Assembly: GCF_003751225.1 (NCBI RefSeq)
Contig: NZ_RJKE01000001.1
Location: 4,588,001 to 4,652,000 of the forward strand
Reading direction: 5' to 3'
DNA: 64,000 bases
Source of the DNA: Actinocorallia herbida
GTDB taxonomy: Bacteria; Actinomycetota; Actinomycetes; Streptosporangiales; Streptosporangiaceae
Position numbers and translations under genes: made by a program
Notes under the pieces: generated by a model
What the model was told of the DNA's origin: nothing
The model's database searches: none
The model's input: only the letters and a program-made list of their open reading frames with translations
Shown: piece after piece, positions 62,695-64,000 of the stretch
Layout: every line of letters begins with the position of its first letter
Numbering within the stretch: position 1 is the stretch's first letter

Positions 62695-64000
62695 ATGGGA
62701 GCTGGTTTCCAGGTCCGCGGCACGGTGCTCGACGGCACGGGTGCGGCGGTCGACGGCGTCTCCATCGAGGTGATGGATCTGCGCCTCGGCGGAGAGCACC
62801 TGGTCGGCGCCGCCGAGCTGCGGCCGGACGGCACGTTCTCGCTGGGATTCGACCCAGAACCCGTCCGGGCGGCGCCCGGCGCGAGCCTCGACCTCCTCGT
62901 GCGGGTGGTCCGGGACGGCGAGGTGATCGCCCGGTCCGACACCCGGTTCGACGCGGGTCCGGACGAGCGGATCGACGTCGAACTCCAGGCGGGCGCCGTA
63001 CCCGCCGACGAGTACGGCCGCCTCGTCGCCGACCTCCACCGGACGTCGGCCCGCACCGGTGCGGGCACGGTGCGGCTCGCCGCCTTCGTCGAGAACGCCG
63101 AGCGCAGGGACGTGACCTTCGCGGCGGCCAAGAGCGGCTGGGACGCCCGCTCCGTCGCCATGGCCTCGCTGTCGGGCCGCGAGGCCGAGCGCACCGGGAT
63201 CCCCGCCGCGCTGCACTACGCGCTCTACCGGGCGGGGCTCCCCGCTGGACCACGGCTTTGGACGCTCGCCCCGTCCGCGGTGCTGGAGTCCGTCTGGTCC
63301 CGCGCCGCCGCGGACGGGATCATCGCGCCCGAACTGGCGGAGGCGATCCCCGCGAGCCTGGAGACCGCCCGCGCGCTCGCCGAACGCGAGGTGCTCGACC
63401 TGCCCGGCGGGGTCGGCGACGTGCGGTTGGAGGACCTGCTGCGGACCGGCCTGCCCGAGGCGGCCGACCGGCGCCGTTTCGCCCGGATCTACCGCGAGCA
63501 CCGGGACTCCCCCGCAACGCTGTGGGCCCGCGTGCGCGCGGAGTTCCCCGGCCCTGCCGCCCGGCTGGAACTCGACGGCGCGCTGGCCGCCCTTACCCGC
63601 AACAACGCGCCCCTGATCAAAAGACTCCACGACACCACGGCCCCCGCACGGGTCGGGGATCTCGCGGCCGCCGGCTACCACCGCGCGAGCCGCTGGCGGG
63701 AGGCGCTCACCGCCGAGGTGCCGGTGCCCGACGACGTCCCCGGCGACGACGAGGACGCACGCCGCGACGCCTACGCGCGGATCCTCGCCGAGGAACTGCG
63801 GCTGCGGCACCCCACCGCCGTGCTCGGCGCCGAGGTGGCCGAGGGGATGATCCCGGTCGGCGGCCCGGAAGGCACCGACCGCGCCGTCGCGGAGTTCCTC
63901 GCCGAGTACCACGACCGGTTCGAGCTGACGGTCCATCCCGTCGACGAGTTCCTCGACGCGCGGGCGATCGACCTCGAACCGTCCGTCCGCGAGGAGATCG
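62695..64000 (+). CDS. Tc toxin TcA-like subunit, N-terminal part
   Basis: The frame stays open for 435 codons to the right edge. It begins MGAGFQVRGTVLDGTG; residues 3-105 form a carboxypeptidase-regulatory/transthyretin-like beta domain (GVSIEVMDLRLGGEHLV, LRPDGTFSLGFD). Next come the helical elements typical of actinobacterial TcA shells (ERTGIPAALHYALYRAGLP, then AVLESVWSRAAADG and LARIYREH-like repeats). Start may also be 62674 (in frame, seven codons earlier). Full TcA proteins are usually well over 2000 residues, so most of it lies outside. Divergent from the TcB-TcC fusion, the pair forms an A/BC toxin system. Confidence 0.82.
   Translation, partial: MGAGFQVRGTVLDGTGAAVDGVSIEVMDLRLGGEHLVGAAELRPDGTFSLGFDPEPVRAAPGASLDLLVRVVRDGEVIARSDTRFDAGPDERIDVELQAGAVPADEYGRLVADLHRTSARTGAGTVRLAAFVENAERRDVTFAAAKSGWDARSVAMASLSGREAERTGIPAALHYALYRAGLPAGPRLWTLAPSAVLESVWSRAAADGIIAPELAEAIPASLETARALAEREVLDLPGGVGDVRLEDLLRTGLPEAADRRRFARIYREHRDSPATLWARVRAEFPGPAARLELDGALAALTRNNAPLIKRLHDTTAPARVGDLAAAGYHRASRWREALTAEVPVPDDVPGDDEDARRDAYARILAEELRLRHPTAVLGAEVAEGMIPVGGPEGTDRAVAEFLAEYHDRFELTVHPVDEFLDARAIDLEPSVREEI

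Noticed and set aside
62632-63936. Minus-strand frame opposite the TcA gene
   Set aside because: The plus frame has a coherent beta domain and helices and runs uninterrupted to the window edge; the minus frame has only low-complexity Arg/Gly/Val.

Overview
The window is very GC-rich DNA (roughly 70% or more by eye). Coding frames have nearly all G/C third positions, GTG starts are common, and stop/start pairs often overlap as ATGA or GTGA. Regulators of the GntR-FCD, TetR, IclR, LuxR, XRE/MmyB, WYL and DUF2089 types, an ECF41 sigma factor and a Pkn-type receptor kinase all point to a filamentous actinomycete, perhaps of the Streptosporangiales/Actinomadura sort. The genus is inference. No rRNA, tRNA, CRISPR array or complete insertion sequence was seen. 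The window opens inside one gene and closes inside another.

1-11.4 kb looks like the edge of a specialised-metabolite cluster. It holds the end of a sugar-type PLP aminotransferase, a GT-B-like glycosyltransferase, a LOG-type phosphoribohydrolase, a glutamine-dependent asparagine synthetase-like amidotransferase, a P-loop kinase/histidine-phosphatase fusion, a GT-A-like protein and an ABC-F ribosome-protection-type ATPase. A methyltransferase and a one-chain ABC exporter follow. 11.5-23.1 kb is a patchwork: an SDR, an old-yellow-enzyme homologue, a ligand-binding protein with no export signal, an MFS pump, and a GntR-controlled catabolic operon (MFS, AtuA-like, DUF4387, alpha/beta hydrolase). 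It is bounded by two separate pieces of epoxide hydrolase genes and a WYL regulator that has lost its DNA-binding head.

23-45 kb carries mostly stand-alone regulator/enzyme pairs: ECF41 sigma with a SnoaL-LUD fusion, zinc alcohol dehydrogenase, acetyl-CoA synthetase beside a LuxR regulator, SDR beside XRE, and IclR beside a Rieske oxygenase/reductase operon with a 51-residue protein between its two subunits. A DUF2089-headed operon encodes a drug-type ABC transporter that is visibly decayed (one-base frameshift in the ATPase, truncated permease, four 14-bp tandem repeats at the truncation point). Other relics are an adenylate-kinase tail, an unidentified coding remnant, and a carboxylesterase with two in-frame stops and an internal deletion.

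45.7-54.8 kb has a two-TM protein with a von Hippel-Lindau-like domain that keeps the hydroxyproline-pocket residues, an OsmC protein, a TetR-linked operon of two sister membrane proteins plus orphan cytochrome-oxidase-type subunits III and IV, and a GH3 glycosidase/MFS pair with a divergent TetR regulator and a clear operator.

54.9-64 kb is a Tc (insecticidal ABC) toxin locus. A 2491-residue TcB-TcC fusion ends in a small nuclease-like domain. It is divergent from the start of a TcA-like gene that leaves the window.
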